DNA of 41,406 nt from Lysobacteraceae bacterium 2PB (GCA_005502915.1 SCMT01000031.1:1-41406); one strand, 5' to 3'. Positions 14,333 to 22,314 are shown, counted from the first letter of the stretch. The notes: generated by a model not told the origin, from the letters alone. Numbers and translations are program-made.

Positions 14333-15166
14333 ATGTCGCTGTCCCCGTTCCGTACCGCCACGCTGGCCGCACTCCTCTGCATGGGCATCGCGTCCGTCCT
14401 CGCGCCGACGGCGCAGGCGAAACCGCCGGCGAAGGCCGCCGTCCCCTCCCCCGCCGCGCGCTTCGCCGACTACGGCCATCCGGGCAGCTTCCTGCTCCAG
14501 CGCGACGGCAAGGCGGCGCAGGTGGTGCATGGCGGCGACCGGGTCGATGCCGCACTGCGCCCGGCCTCGACCTTCAAGGTGCTGGTGGCCCTGGTCGCGT
14601 TGCAGACCGGCACCCTGCGCGATGCCGACGAGGTGGTGCCGTGGAACGGCAAGCGCTACCCGAACCAGCCGCAGTGGGAGCGCGACATGAGTCTGCGCGA
14701 GGCGATGCAGACTTCCAGCGAAAGCTTCTTCGGCGTGCTCGCCAACCGCATCGGTCGCGAGCGGCTGGCGACCTGGGTGCAGCGCCTGCAGTACGGCAAC
14801 GGCCGCATCGGCGAGGTCCCGGCGCAGGCCTGGCATGACGGCGTGCTGACCGTGACCGCGCGCCAGCAGCTGGACTTCATCGACCGCGTGCGTCGCGGCG
14901 CGCTGCCGGTCTCGCCCGCGCACATCGCCACGGTGAAGGCGGCGATGGCCGACGGCGAAATCGATGGCCGGCGCATCCACGGCAAGACCGGCACGCACCT
15001 CGACCGCGACGGCACGGGCAATGCCTGGTGGATTGGCTGGGTGGAGGGCGGCGGCAAGCCTGCGACCAGTTTCGTGCTCGGCATCGACCTGAAGTCGGGG
15101 GACGACCGGGCGAAGCGCATCGCACTCGGGAAGCAGCTGCTGCGCGACAACGGCGTGCTGCGGTGA
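14333..15166 (+). CDS. Class D beta-lactamase-like penicillin-recognising enzyme 1
   Basis: 277 residues with a signal peptide (cut near APTAQA). Class D motifs are present: STFK (79-82) with the nucleophilic Ser and the Lys that is carboxylated in OXA enzymes, YGNGRI, and HGKTGTH. The second motif, S-x-V in OXA enzymes, reads S-S-E here, putting an acidic residue where a hydrophobic one is usual. The WLDG element reads WHDG. It may be a weak or altered beta-lactamase, a low-molecular-weight penicillin-binding protein or a BlaR-like sensor fragment. GGAG lies eight bases before the ATG at 14333, which is preferred over an upstream in-frame ATG at 14273. Its stop overlaps the next start by four bases. 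Confidence 0.8.
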   Translation: MSLSPFRTATLAALLCMGIASVLAPTAQAKPPAKAAVPSPAARFADYGHPGSFLLQRDGKAAQVVHGGDRVDAALRPASTFKVLVALVALQTGTLRDADEVVPWNGKRYPNQPQWERDMSLREAMQTSSESFFGVLANRIGRERLATWVQRLQYGNGRIGEVPAQAWHDGVLTVTARQQLDFIDRVRRGALPVSPAHIATVKAAMADGEIDGRRIHGKTGTHLDRDGTGNAWWIGWVEGGGKPATSFVLGIDLKSGDDRAKRIALGKQLLRDNGVLR

Positions 15167-15960
15167 CGCGCCTCGTCGCGTTCGTCCTGCTGCTGGTCGC
15201 CACGCTGGATGCGCGCGCGCAGGTCTGGACGCCGCGCGACGACTGGACGCGGCTGTTCGCGGACGCGGGCGTGGAAGGCACGCTCGCGGTCGTCGACGAA
15301 CGCGACGGCACGCGCCACGCGCACGGCGGTGCGCGCGCACGGCAGCGCTTCGTGCCGGCGTCCACGTTCAAGATCCCGCACCTGCTGTTCGCGCTGGACG
15401 CCGGGATCGCGACCGATCCCGGCCAGACCTTCCGCTGGGACGGCGTGCCGCGCCGCTTCGCGCACTGGAACCGCGACCAGACCCTGGCCGAGGCCATGCG
15501 CGGCTCCACCGTCTGGGTGTTCCAGGGGTTCGCGAAGGCACTGGGCGAGCGCCGCGAACGTCGCTACCTGCGCCGGCTGGGCTACGGCAACCGCAGCATC
15601 GCCGGCGGCATCGACCGTTTCTGGCTCGACGGCGGGCTGGCGATCTCGGCGATCGAGCAGATCGCGTTTCTCCGGAGCCTCCACCGCAATGCCCTGCCGT
15701 TCGATGACGCGCACCAGCGCCTCGTGAAGGATCTGATCCTGATCGAAACCGGTCCGCGACACGCGCTGCACGGCAAGACCGGCTGGATGTTCGAGTCCGA
15801 AGCGCAGCTCGGCTGGTTCGTCGGCTGGGTCGACACGCCCGAAGGCGCGGTGTTCTTCGCGCTCAACATGGACATGCCCGCAGGCGCTGCGGATGCGCCG
15901 AAGCGCGAGGCGATCGTGCGCGCGGCGCTGCGATCGATCGGGGCGCTGCCGGTGGAATGA
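15163..15960 (+). CDS. Class D (OXA-type) beta-lactamase 2
   Basis: 265 residues from a GTG start overlapping the previous stop (GTGA). The signal peptide is short (cut near DARAQ). All class D elements are intact: STFK (67-70), GSTVW (S-x-V), LGYGNRSI, FWLDGGLAIS and HGKTGW. OXA enzymes open the beta-lactam ring using Ser67 and carboxylated Lys70 in the periplasm. Spectrum cannot be read from sequence alone. The pair with the upstream gene suggests duplication followed by divergence, and translational coupling keeps their dosage matched. Intrinsic chromosomal OXA genes are common in environmental gammaproteobacteria, and base composition gives no sign of recent transfer. Confidence 0.88.
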   Translation: MTRLVAFVLLLVATLDARAQVWTPRDDWTRLFADAGVEGTLAVVDERDGTRHAHGGARARQRFVPASTFKIPHLLFALDAGIATDPGQTFRWDGVPRRFAHWNRDQTLAEAMRGSTVWVFQGFAKALGERRERRYLRRLGYGNRSIAGGIDRFWLDGGLAISAIEQIAFLRSLHRNALPFDDAHQRLVKDLILIETGPRHALHGKTGWMFESEAQLGWFVGWVDTPEGAVFFALNMDMPAGAADAPKREAIVRAALRSIGALPVE

Positions 15961-15973
15961 GGCGAGGCGCGGA

Positions 15974-16327
15974 TCAGCGCGCCACGGGAGCGGCCAGTGC
16001 GACGCCGCAATGCGGACAGTAGCGGACGCGCGGCTGCTTCAAGAGGAAATCGACTGGCGTCAAGCCGCCCCTCGCGAGGCGGAACCGGCACGCCACGCAG
16101 CGGAACGCGAACCATTTCGCCCAGAGCTGGACGGCCGCGAAACCCGTGGCGCCGACCATGATCATGAGGAAGCTCCATTCCGCGCACCAGCGGGTGAGCG
16201 CTGTCTCGTGGAACATCGACAGCGCACCGATGAACATGGTCAAGAGACCCGGCGCCAGCAGCAGCACGCTGATCCGCACGACCCAGCGCGCCTGCCGGCG
16301 CATGCCCTCCAATGCCGTTTCCTTCAT
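15974..16327 (-). CDS. Two-helix membrane protein with C-terminal zinc ribbon
   Basis: 117 residues of unknown function. Two transmembrane segments are clear (about 16-39 and 50-74). They are followed by a four-cysteine site, C77-x2-C80 and C104-x2-C107 (YCPHCG), typical of a small zinc ribbon. With a short cytoplasmic start, the ribbon should also face the cytoplasm. It ends convergent with the beta-lactamase gene, 13 bases from its stop, and begins 10 bases after the ParA-like gene, so it is probably co-transcribed with that gene. No known family could be named. Confidence 0.75.
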   Translation of the reverse strand: MKETALEGMRRQARWVVRISVLLLAPGLLTMFIGALSMFHETALTRWCAEWSFLMIMVGATGFAAVQLWAKWFAFRCVACRFRLARGGLTPVDFLLKQPRVRYCPHCGVALAAPVAR

Positions 16328-16336
16328 TCCGCGCGA

Positions 16337-16966
16337 CTAGCCCTTCTTCACCCACTTCAGCAGCGGCGCCCAGTCGTCCTGGTGCTCGCGCACGTGCTGC
16401 GAGTGGTAGTCGAACAGGCTGCGGCCCAGGCCGACCAGCATCACGTAGGCCTGGCTGTCGCGCAGTTCGGCGACGACCGGATACGGCCACTGCTTCAGCA
16501 GCTCCACCGCCTGCTGCGAGGCGTTGGTCCACGGGCGCAGGCGGTTGCCGACCAGCGCGACCTTCAGCTGGCCGCGACGCACGCGCGGATGCTTGGCGAT
16601 GCCGTTGAGGAAGGGCACGGTGGCGTCGATGTCCAGCGTGGACGGCAGGATCGGCACGATCAGGCCGTCGGCGGCATCGAGAAAGGCTTCCAGCGAGTCG
16701 GCGGTGGAACCCGCCGGGGCGTCGATGATGATCCGCTGCGCGTCGTCGGGCACGTGCTTGGCCCAGCTGCGGCGCGTGCCGTCCACCGGCAGCACCGCGC
16801 TCTCCAGGTCGGCGCGGCGTTCGGCCCAGCGCGTCGAGGAATGCTGCGGGTCGGCGTCGACCAGCACGGTGCGATGCCCGTCCAGCGCCGCCTGCGCGGC
16901 GAGGTGGGTGGCGAGGGTGGTCTTGCCGACCCCGCCCTTCGAACTGGCGACCAGAACCGTTTTCAT
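16337..16966 (-). CDS. ParA/MinD-family ATPase
   Basis: 209-residue deviant Walker ATPase. The A motif is KGGVGKT (10-16) with the signature lysine; VDADPQ supplies the A' aspartate and IIIDAPAGS the B motif. It lacks a DNA-binding N-terminal extension and has no adjacent parB, so it is an orphan ParA, the type used for positioning cellular cargo rather than plasmid or chromosome partition (inference). The ATG at 16966 has GGAGG five bases upstream and is preferred over an in-frame GTG two codons earlier. It is divergent from an AAA ATPase gene across 173 bases and precedes the zinc-ribbon membrane protein gene. Confidence 0.85.
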   Translation of the reverse strand: MKTVLVASSKGGVGKTTLATHLAAQAALDGHRTVLVDADPQHSSTRWAERRADLESAVLPVDGTRRSWAKHVPDDAQRIIIDAPAGSTADSLEAFLDAADGLIVPILPSTLDIDATVPFLNGIAKHPRVRRGQLKVALVGNRLRPWTNASQQAVELLKQWPYPVVAELRDSQAYVMLVGLGRSLFDYHSQHVREHQDDWAPLLKWVKKG

Positions 16967-17074
16967 CGGCACCTCCCGCAGTGAAGATGCCGCAGCTTAC
17001 CACCCGCATCGCCGCACGATTCAAGCACTTGCCGCCGCCTGGCCCGGGAATCCGGGCGATGCCGGCCCCGCTTT

Positions 17075-17082
17075 GCTATCGT
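17075..17082 (+). promoter_or_regulatory. Putative -10 region of the AAA ATPase gene
   Basis: GCTATCGT on the plus strand, holding the same TATCGT hexamer as the acyltransferase promoter. It would give a leader of about 50 bases before the ATG at 17140. No good -35 was seen. Confidence 0.35.
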
Positions 17083-17139
17083 CTGCGGCGTTTTCGGGCA
17101 TCCCGCCCCCCGGCTGCATGCCGGCACGACCAGGACAGC

Positions 17140-18624
17140 ATGAACGGACTGCAGGACCTCGTGGCGCTCATCCGCGCCGACACCCCTCTCATCGTGATCG
17201 AGACCCCGGACGAACCCCGGGTGGTGGAACTGTTCCGCCAGTCGCTGATGCACGTCTGGCGCACCCTGTTCCGCTGGTCGATCACCGAGGGCATGCGCCG
17301 GATCGACATGGACCGCGAGGACGAAGCCGATGTCGCCCCCGACGCCGGCGCCACCCTGCAGGCGATCTACCGCCACGACCAGCGCGGCGTGTTCCTGCTC
17401 CTCGACTTCGCCCCCTACCTGAAATACGCCGGCACCCTGCGCCAGGTCCGCGACATCCTGCAGCGCCGCAACTGCCTGCCGCACGTGCTGGTGCTGGTCG
17501 GCAACAAGGTCGAGCTGCCCGAGGACCTGGAGGCGCATGCGGTGCGCTACCGGCCGAAGCTGCCGGCCAGCGAGGCCCTGCTGAAGATGGTCAAGGACGA
17601 GGCCGCCGCCTACGCCCGCGAGCACGGCGGCAAGCGCGTCGAAGTCGACCCCGAGGCGGTCAAGCAGATCGTGCGCAACCTGCGCGGCCTCAGCGAGACC
17701 GACGCACGCCGCATCGCCCGCCACCTGATCTTCCGCGACGGCGTGCTCGGCGCTGAGGACCTGCCGGAGCTGGCCAAGCTCAAGTTCGAGCTGATCAACC
17801 GCAGCGGCCACCTGCACTACGAATTCGACCCGGTGAAGCTGGAGCACGTGATCGGCGCGAAGCGCGTCAAGCGCTGGATCGAGCTGCGCCGCGCCGCCTT
17901 CGTCGACGGCAACGTGCCGCCGGGGCTGGACCCGCCGAAGGGCGTGCTGCTGCTCGGCGTGCAGGGCTGCGGCAAGTCGATGCTGGCCAAGGCGATCGCC
18001 GCCGGCTTCGGCGTGCCGCTGCTGCGCCTGGATTTCGGCGCGCTGTACAACAAGTACCACGGCGAGACCGAGAAGAACCTGCGCGACGCCCTCGCCTCCT
18101 CCGAACAGCTGTCGCCCTGCGTGCTGTGGATCGACGAGCTGGAAAAGGGCCTCGCCAGCTCCGGCGGCGAGGACGGCGGCGTCTCGCGTCGCGTGCTCGG
18201 CACCTTCCTCACCTGGATGGCCGAACGCAAGTCGCCGGTGTTCATGGTCGCCACCGCCAACCAGGTGCACGAACTGCCCGCCGAACTGCTGCGCAAGGGC
18301 CGCTTCGACGAGATCTTCTTCGTCGACCTGCCCAGCGCCGAGTCGCGTGCCGAACTCTTCGCCCTCCACCTGCGCCGCCGCCAGGTCGAGTGCGACAGCT
18401 TCGACTTCGCCGCCCTCGCCGGCGCCTCCGACGGCTTCTCCGGCGCCGAGATCGAACAGGCCATCGTCGCCGCGCTCTACTCGGCCCACGCCAGCGGCCA
18501 GCCGCTCAGCGAATTCCAGCTCCGCGCCGAACTGAAGAACACCCGCCCGCTCTCGGTGCTGATGGCCGAACAGGTGCAGGAACTGCGCGAATGGGCGGGA
18601 CCGCGGACGGTGCCGGCGGATTGA
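17140..18624 (+). CDS. AAA-family ATPase (Ycf46-like)
   Basis: 494 residues. The N-terminal 230 residues form the degenerate ATPase-like region of the Ycf46/COG0464 group (DTPLIVIETPDEPRVVELF, FLLLDFAPYL, VLVGNKVELPEDL). The C-terminal AAA module is complete: GVQGCGKS Walker A (about 273-280), CVLWIDELEK Walker B (about 327-336), ATAN sensor 1, and an RKGRFDE arginine-finger region. FSGAEIEQAI supplies the sensor-2 helix. Relatives have been tied to inorganic-carbon response in cyanobacteria and otherwise remain uncharacterised. Cytoplasmic, probably hexameric. AGGA lies about four bases before the ATG. The frame is open further upstream but has no start with a better site. Confidence 0.85.
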   Translation: MNGLQDLVALIRADTPLIVIETPDEPRVVELFRQSLMHVWRTLFRWSITEGMRRIDMDREDEADVAPDAGATLQAIYRHDQRGVFLLLDFAPYLKYAGTLRQVRDILQRRNCLPHVLVLVGNKVELPEDLEAHAVRYRPKLPASEALLKMVKDEAAAYAREHGGKRVEVDPEAVKQIVRNLRGLSETDARRIARHLIFRDGVLGAEDLPELAKLKFELINRSGHLHYEFDPVKLEHVIGAKRVKRWIELRRAAFVDGNVPPGLDPPKGVLLLGVQGCGKSMLAKAIAAGFGVPLLRLDFGALYNKYHGETEKNLRDALASSEQLSPCVLWIDELEKGLASSGGEDGGVSRRVLGTFLTWMAERKSPVFMVATANQVHELPAELLRKGRFDEIFFVDLPSAESRAELFALHLRRRQVECDSFDFAALAGASDGFSGAEIEQAIVAALYSAHASGQPLSEFQLRAELKNTRPLSVLMAEQVQELREWAGPRTVPAD

Positions 18625-18673
18625 GGAATCCGTCTTCGCATCTGCACATCGCACCAGGGGAGAGCATCACGAC

Positions 18674-18985
18674 ATGTCGGCTACCGAGCTCTTCTTCGTG
18701 ACGATCACGGCGGCGATATGCGCCAGCCTCGCGTTCCTGCTGCTCTACGCGATCTTCGTGCCTCGCCGGCTGGCAAAAGCCGGCATCAAGGTCGAGGAAG
18801 GGCGCTGGGATTTCCTCGTGATGCGCGGCTTGCCGCTCGCCCAACTGCAGGCCTATGCCTCGCTGCTGAGCCCGGACGAGCGACGCAGGCTGCACAATCG
18901 CTATCTGTTGGATGCGCCGTTGATCATCCTCGGGCTGTATTTCATTGCTGCCGTACTGATCCTCTACGACGGGCTGGTGCGGTGA
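18674..18985 (+). CDS. Small two-helix membrane protein, unknown function
   Basis: 103 residues, not recognised. Hydrophobic helices at about 4-29 and 80-100 flank a charged central region (RRLAKAGIKVEEGRWDFLVMRGL, LSPDERRRLHNRYLLD). The topology is probably both ends on one side of the inner membrane with the central part cytoplasmic, given its many Arg and Lys. GGGGAG lies about ten bases upstream of the ATG. It follows the AAA ATPase by 49 bases on the same strand and may be part of its transcript. Confidence 0.65.
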   Translation: MSATELFFVTITAAICASLAFLLLYAIFVPRRLAKAGIKVEEGRWDFLVMRGLPLAQLQAYASLLSPDERRRLHNRYLLDAPLIILGLYFIAAVLILYDGLVR

Positions 18986-19019
18986 TTGCGCGCAAACCTG
19001 CTTGGGCCCGTGACCTGTC

Positions 19020-19391
19020 ATGCGCATCGACCTCTTTCCGAACGGCCTGATCGACGATCTCGTCGTCGAAGATTGCTCGCTGCGCATCGAACGCACGGGA
19101 GACTCCAGGTACACGCTTCACATCACTGGTGCGTCGACGCTGACCATCGCTCTGTGGAGCACGCGCCGCGTTCCCCTGGCACTGGACCCGATCGACCTGA
19201 TGGACTGGATCCGCATGGACCCATCGGCGCCCGTTGGCGGCTGCGTCGTCGAAACCGATGCATGCAACCTGCATCTCGAATCGATGACGCGTCGCCATTA
19301 CTGGCTTGGCCTGTCCCGTGACGACAGCCTCAGCCATATCCATTTCGTCTCGCCCGGATACGTCAAGGCGCGCATCCTCACAGCCCCATGA
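19020..19391 (+). CDS. Hypothetical protein of lower GC content
   Basis: 123 residues, no family recognised. The sequence alternates strands and turns (LVVEDCSLRIERTGDSRYTLHITGASTLTIALW), with aromatic residues near the end (HYWLGL), and has no signal peptide or membrane helix. Base composition is visibly lower in GC than the neighbours and codon choice is more relaxed (GAT, GAA and CAT are frequent), which hints at transfer or weak selection. No Shine-Dalgarno sequence is obvious. A strong terminator follows the stop by eight bases, and a RAYT gene with REP hairpins lies beyond it. A small immunity-type or orphan accessory protein would fit, but nothing proves it. Confidence 0.55.
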   Translation: MRIDLFPNGLIDDLVVEDCSLRIERTGDSRYTLHITGASTLTIALWSTRRVPLALDPIDLMDWIRMDPSAPVGGCVVETDACNLHLESMTRRHYWLGLSRDDSLSHIHFVSPGYVKARILTAP

Positions 19392-19399
19392 CGCAATAG

Positions 19400-19424
19400 G
19401 GTGCGGCTGGCCGCACCGTTTTTT
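19400..19424 (+). terminator. Intrinsic terminator formed by a REP hairpin
   Basis: Perfect eight-base stem GGTGCGGC with a two-base centre, followed by G and six T. It lies directly after the 123-residue gene. Read on the other strand, the stem matches the REP hairpin at 19446-19463, including the adjoining CTAT, so the terminator is a REP copy in inverted orientation. Confidence 0.85.
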
Positions 19425-19445
19425 CATCACGACGATCCGAAACCC

Positions 19446-19463
19446 GGTGCGGTGAACCGCACC
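19446..19463. repeat. REP hairpin abutting the RAYT stop
   Basis: Perfect palindromic hairpin GGTGCGGT, two bases, ACCGCACC, followed by CTATGG on the plus strand. Its last base touches the stop codon of the RAYT. With the inverted copy at 19400-19417 it forms a BIME-like pair. Confidence 0.8.
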
Positions 19464-19991
19464 CTATGGGGTTTGTGGCGACGTGGTGGACGGCGGAGCG
19501 GCCCAGTCCGCTGGATAGAGACCGGATGCGACCCAGCGATGGAACGAGGAATATGGCCAGTCGATGGCCCGTGCTGCGAGGCCGTGCTTGACCGGGTTGT
19601 AGTGGATGTATTCCACATGGGTGCGCAGGTCGTGCTCGTCGAGCAGGCTGCGCTCCCAGAATCGACGCTGCCAGATGCCGCGCTCCCCTCGCGCGATCTG
19701 GCTTGGACGTAGGACGCCTTCATGGGGAACCCCCCTTGAGAATCGTGCTTTCAGGCGCGCCCATCGCCGCGCATTGTCTGCATCGCCTTCGGGCAAGGTC
19801 CAGATGCAATGGAGATGGTTCGGCAGCACCACGATCGCGACGAGATCGAAGGGCAATGTCGCCCGGGTTTCGCGAAAGGCATTACGGAGGGCATCGATGT
19901 TCGCAGTCAGAATGCGATCACGGCGACGTTCGAGGTTGACGGTGAAGAAACAGGTGCGACCAGGCACCCAGAGGCGACGATAGTTCGACAT
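19464..19991 (-). CDS. REP-associated tyrosine transposase (RAYT)
   Basis: 175-residue Y1/IS200-like transposase domain protein. The HUH metal-binding motif is NHLHCIW (His59, His61) and the catalytic tyrosine lies in VEYIHYNPVKHG (Tyr128 by position). The conserved WQRRFWER and WPYSSFHRW blocks mark the RAYT subgroup of single-copy domesticated transposases that nick and move REP sequences. REP hairpins lie on both sides, one touching the stop and one about 110 bases upstream of the start, as is usual for these genes. It appears intact. The base composition is lower in GC than the core genes around it, similar to the small gene before it. Confidence 0.9.
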   Translation of the reverse strand: MSNYRRLWVPGRTCFFTVNLERRRDRILTANIDALRNAFRETRATLPFDLVAIVVLPNHLHCIWTLPEGDADNARRWARLKARFSRGVPHEGVLRPSQIARGERGIWQRRFWERSLLDEHDLRTHVEYIHYNPVKHGLAARAIDWPYSSFHRWVASGLYPADWAAPPSTTSPQTP

Positions 19992-20060
19992 ATCTGTGAC
20001 GATGCCCCGCGCGCATCGTCACGTCTGTCGGAAAACACCACATCGCCCTGTCAGGAAACC

Positions 20061-20121
20061 CGCTCGCCGCACCGGTTTTCGACGAGTTGCTCAAAAGCGA
20101 TGCGGTGAACCGCGACCTATG
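20061..20121. repeat. REP-containing segment upstream of the RAYT
   Basis: Repeats the arrangement at 19407-19470: CGCCGCACCG with a T run, about 25 spacer bases, then TGCGGTGAACCGC and a CTATGG-like end (here GACCTATGG). The right-hand hairpin core GCGGTGAACCGC is kept, while the outer stem has lost pairing. The RAYT is therefore bracketed by two REP units in the same orientation. Confidence 0.7.
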
Positions 20122-21808
20122 GCACCCGCTTGAACTCGATCGTCTGCCCGCCCTGGCGCAGCGTCAGCGATGCGGCGGGGCCGTCGCCGTCGGCGAAGGT
20201 GAGTTCAGCGGCGACCTCGGGGACCGAGAACTGCACGGGCGACGAGGCCTGCAGCGTGAAGGCGGGCTGGCCGACCAGTTGTACCTTCAATGCCTCGCCT
20301 TCGATGAACAGCTTCATGAGCATGCCCGGGACGCTGTAGGTGCCGGTCAGGCGCTCCAGCACGGGGCGCGGGAGCACGATGCCCCTGGGTTCGGCCGGCA
20401 GGGGTTCATCGCTGCGCGCGCCGACCACGCCCTCGCCCTCGCCGTTGGCGAAGAAGCGCATGCCGGTGATGCGACCGGTCGGATCGCGCTGCAGGGTCAT
20501 CCGGTTGAAGCCGTCCTCGTACAGGAATTCGTCCTTCGCGATCGGGATCAGCGACGAACGGTTGCTGCCGGTGCGCTGCGCCGTCAGCCGGCCTTCGACG
20601 ACGCGCAGGGTGCGCACGACGTCGGACGGGAAGCGGTACACGCCTTCCGCGGCCTGCAGCGTGGCGGCATCGACGGGGATGGCGATCGGCGCGGGATAGG
20701 GATTGCCCAGCGCGATCGCGGCCAGCCTGCGCGCCAGCGCATCGGGCCGTTCCCGGCCGGGATAGGTGTCGTCGTTCTCCAGCACGACCACGGTGATGTC
20801 GGGACCGGGCAGGTAGGCGAGGAAGCTCGAGAAGCCGAAGATGCCGCCGCCATGCTGCAGTTGCGGCTGGCCGCGCACGGTGTCGGCGGTCAGGCCGAAG
20901 CCGTAGCCGACGCCCGGATCGGCGGCCTTGCCTTCGGGCGTGATCATCCGCCGGTAGGTCTCCGACTTGAGCACGCGGCCTTCGTGCAGCGCGCGGTTCC
21001 AGCGCAGCAGGTCGTCGACGTTCGACACCAGCGCACCGGCGGCATGCGGCTGGGTCATGCTCAGCTGCATCGCCGGCGCGGGCTTGCCGCCGTCGAAGGT
21101 GTAGCCCTTCACCTGCTTCGCGACGATGGCCGGGTCGTGCCCGTCACCGGTATCGCGCATGCTCAGCGGCTCGAAGAAGGTGGTGCGCAGGTAGTCGTGC
21201 CACGGCTGGCCGCTCGCCGCCTCGATCACCGCCCCCGCCAGGACGTAGCCGGAATTGTTGTAGGCCCATTGCGTGCCCGGCGCGAAATCCACCGGATGGT
21301 CCTTGAACACGTCGATCAGCTGCGCGGTGGTGAGGTCCTTGGCGATGGGGCCTGCCATGTGGCCCGGGATGCCGGTGTAGCTCTTCACGCCCGAGGTGTG
21401 GTTGAGCAGCTGCAGCACGGTGATGCGGTCGCCGTTCGGATACCCCGGCACGTATTTCGACAGCGGATCGTCGAGCTTCACCTTGCCGGCCTCGACCAGC
21501 GCGAGCACACCGGCGGCGGCGAACTGCTTGGTCACCGAGCCGATGCGGAAGCGGTCTTCCGGCTTGAGCGGCACGCCCGCCTCGACATCGGCGCGTCCAC
21601 GCGCACCGCGATAGATCACCGCGTCGCCGCGCGCGACCAGCACCGCCACGCCCGGCGCATCCTCGGAAAAGCTGCGCAGCAGCAAGGCGTCGATCTCGCG
21701 CGCGGCGCTCGTGGCCTGCTCGGAGACCGGCGGAATTTCAGTCGCGATGCACGCCGGTGCGGGCGCGAACGAGAGGACCAGGGCGAGGAACAGCGACGAT
21801 CGAGTCAT
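20117..21808 (-). CDS. Serine hydrolase, class C beta-lactamase-like
   Basis: 563 residues with a signal peptide (hydrophobic about 6-20). The beta-lactamase/esterase EstB fold is shown by S-x-x-K in IGSVTKQF (Ser91, Lys94), the Y-x-N motif in WAYNNSGYVLAG, and HGGG in place of KTG. After about residue 390 comes a beta-rich C-terminal region (VYRFPSDVVRTLRVVEGRLTAQRTG and LTGTYSV) of the type attached to many such enzymes. Relatives include esterases, D-amino-acid peptidases and resistance-linked hydrolases; the substrate is unknown. Periplasmic or secreted. AGG lies about seven bases before the ATG at 21808. The stop falls inside REP sequence. Confidence 0.85.
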   Translation of the reverse strand: MTRSSLFLALVLSFAPAPACIATEIPPVSEQATSAAREIDALLLRSFSEDAPGVAVLVARGDAVIYRGARGRADVEAGVPLKPEDRFRIGSVTKQFAAAGVLALVEAGKVKLDDPLSKYVPGYPNGDRITVLQLLNHTSGVKSYTGIPGHMAGPIAKDLTTAQLIDVFKDHPVDFAPGTQWAYNNSGYVLAGAVIEAASGQPWHDYLRTTFFEPLSMRDTGDGHDPAIVAKQVKGYTFDGGKPAPAMQLSMTQPHAAGALVSNVDDLLRWNRALHEGRVLKSETYRRMITPEGKAADPGVGYGFGLTADTVRGQPQLQHGGGIFGFSSFLAYLPGPDITVVVLENDDTYPGRERPDALARRLAAIALGNPYPAPIAIPVDAATLQAAEGVYRFPSDVVRTLRVVEGRLTAQRTGSNRSSLIPIAKDEFLYEDGFNRMTLQRDPTGRITGMRFFANGEGEGVVGARSDEPLPAEPRGIVLPRPVLERLTGTYSVPGMLMKLFIEGEALKVQLVGQPAFTLQASSPVQFSVPEVAAELTFADGDGPAASLTLRQGGQTIEFKRVP

Positions 21809-21832
21809 GGGATGCCTGCGAGGGAAAGGGAA

Positions 21833-21856
21833 CGGCGCCGGCATGCGCCGGCGCCG
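21833..21856 (-). terminator. Terminator-like hairpin in the leader of the serine hydrolase gene
   Basis: Ten-base stem (CGGCGCCGGC) with a four-base loop ATGC, followed on the minus strand by TTCCCTTTCCC. It lies 14 bases after the PKD-protein stop and 24 bases before the serine hydrolase ATG, so it could end one transcript and attenuate the next. Confidence 0.6.
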
Positions 21857-21870
21857 GGAAGTCGTGGAAT

Positions 21871-22314
21871 TCAGGTGGAATCGCTGCCGCTGATCCACAC
21901 GCTGCGCGTGCCGACGCTGTAGCCGCCGCTGTTGTCGAGCGCGGTGACGGTGATGGTATAGGTGCCGGCGGCGGCGTAGACGTGCTGGGTGGTGATCTGG
22001 TTACCGGCGATGCTGGCCGTGGTGCCGTCGCCGAAGTCGACGACGAGGTAGACGACGCTGCCATCGGGATCGTAGGCGCCGACTGTGATGTCGAGCGCGT
22101 AGTTGGTGATGTAGTGGTTGATGTAGATCCAGGGCGTCTGGTTGCTGGTGCGGACGAGCCTGGCCGGTGTATCGCCCGCGCGTCGCGCGGTGTCCTGCAG
22201 GCGCGCCGTTTCCGGAATGGGGGCAGCGAGGGCGGTGGTGGCGGCAGTGGCCATCGCGACGGCCAACGCAACGGGCCGTGCGACACGCTGGTGACGGGCT
22301 ACGGATTCACGCAT
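21871..22314 (-). CDS. Small exported PKD-domain protein
   Basis: 147 residues. A signal peptide (hydrophobic about 12-30, cut near TALAA) precedes a short linker and one PKD-like beta-sandwich domain: ITVGAYDPDGSVVYLVVDFGDGT, then HVYAAAGTYTITVTALDNSGG, the classic DFGDGT and H-x-Y-x-x-x-G-x-Y motifs. Free-standing PKD domains usually help binding to polysaccharide or protein in secreted enzymes. AAGGAGAGG lies seven bases before the ATG, which fixes the start. The oxygenase gene upstream ends 119 bases away and a hairpin follows this gene's stop, so it may be expressed alone. Confidence 0.82.
   Translation of the reverse strand: MRESVARHQRVARPVALAVAMATAATTALAAPIPETARLQDTARRAGDTPARLVRTSNQTPWIYINHYITNYALDITVGAYDPDGSVVYLVVDFGDGTTASIAGNQITTQHVYAAAGTYTITVTALDNSGGYSVGTRSVWISGSDST

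Noticed and set aside
31-20062. A 13-base string (GTCAGGAAACCCG) shared by the first gene's leader and the region upstream of the RAYT
   Set aside because: Several 13-base matches are expected by chance in a window of this size. One copy includes an ordinary Shine-Dalgarno sequence, and the flanks do not match.
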